Shown: in pieces, positions 6,343 to 6,403 of the stretch
How the letters are laid out: the number at the start of each line of letters is the position of its first letter
Numbering within the stretch: the first letter of the stretch is position 1
Position numbers and translations under genes: made by a program
Source: Betaproteobacteria bacterium
GTDB taxonomy: Bacteria; Pseudomonadota; Gammaproteobacteria; Burkholderiales; Thiobacillaceae
Length of the DNA stretch: 6,403 bases
Reading direction: 5' to 3'
Assembly: GCA_020049245.1 (NCBI GenBank)
Contig: JAIFLB010000191.1
Span: 1 to 6,403 of the forward strand
The notes under the pieces: generated by a model
Database searches by the model: none
Told to the model about the DNA's origin: nothing
What the model saw: the letters and a program-made list of their open reading frames with translations, nothing else

Positions 6343-6403
6343 GTGCGCCAGCACAAACTGGCAAGTGATCGTCGGTGAAAGTCCGATACAAGAAAGGAGT
6401 AGC
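6343..6403 (+). mobile_element. Putative group II intron, 5' end (domain I start), cut by window edge
   Basis: GTGCG at 6343-6347 matches the GUGYG 5' splice-site consensus of group II introns. It runs into a perfect 5-bp hairpin, GCCAG (6347-6351) with CTGGC (6358-6362) and loop CACAAA, then a second stem, TCGG (6372-6375) with CCGA (6383-6386), holding the GGTGAAAGTCC segment, and ends AAAGGAGTAGC. This order (GUGYG, small hairpin, a stem with a GGTGnAAGTCC-like loop, then a GnAGTAGC-like run) is what I recognise from the first 60 or so bases of bacterial group II introns. Such introns are self-splicing retroelements that usually encode a reverse transcriptase/maturase in domain IV, which would lie beyond the right edge. 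Neither the class nor completeness can be judged. The AAAGGAG at 6393-6399 could alternatively be a ribosome binding site for a gene starting just outside the window. Confidence 0.68.

Noticed and set aside
6299..6403. Open frame from ATG 6299 to the right edge (MSQAGQHSTLKQQL...)
   Set aside because: It has no ribosome binding site, no recognised protein motif, is only 35 codons, and runs across the proposed intron 5' end. It remains a fallback if the intron call fails.

Overview
The window is one co-directional (+ strand) block of exopolysaccharide biosynthesis genes of the kind that accompanies the exosortase A / PEP-CTERM protein-sorting system. The gene set (EpsI-type protein, XrtA-associated glycosyltransferase, XrtA-associated glutamine amidotransferase, second XrtA-associated glycosyltransferase, further GT4 glycosyltransferase), the moderately high GC content and the protein similarity all suggest a Gram-negative, biofilm- or floc-forming proteobacterium. 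Beta- or gammaproteobacteria are most likely; the species cannot be named from this sequence.

Layout. 1-483: 3' end of an EpsI / DUF3485 domain gene, cut by the left edge; it may be free-standing or the C-terminal half of an exosortase-EpsI fusion. 480-1649: GT4 glycosyltransferase of the PEP-CTERM/XrtA type, overlapping the previous gene by ATGA. 1650-1761: an A-rich 112-base gap, the only sizeable break between the first four genes, ending in a clear ribosome binding site. 1762-3654: asparagine synthase-like amidotransferase with intact glutaminase and ATP-pyrophosphatase motifs. 3671-4888: second XrtA-type glycosyltransferase. 4889-4954: short gap holding a possible 15-codon ORF whose stop overlaps the next start. 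4955-6169: third GT4 glycosyltransferase. 6170-6342: no gene seen, but small hairpins, one a possible weak terminator. 6343-6403: a sequence that looks like the first 61 bases of a bacterial group II intron, running off the right edge.

How the genes work together (inference from family knowledge). Three cytoplasmic GT4 enzymes would add successive sugars to a lipid-linked repeat unit. The amidotransferase probably transfers glutamine-derived ammonia to a carboxyl group of a precursor, for example a uronic acid. The EpsI protein ties the locus to exosortase A, which processes PEP-CTERM proteins thought to be exported with the polysaccharide. Each gene except the left-edge fragment is full length and shows its expected motifs. 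The least expected feature is the apparent group II intron 5' end just downstream of the cluster.
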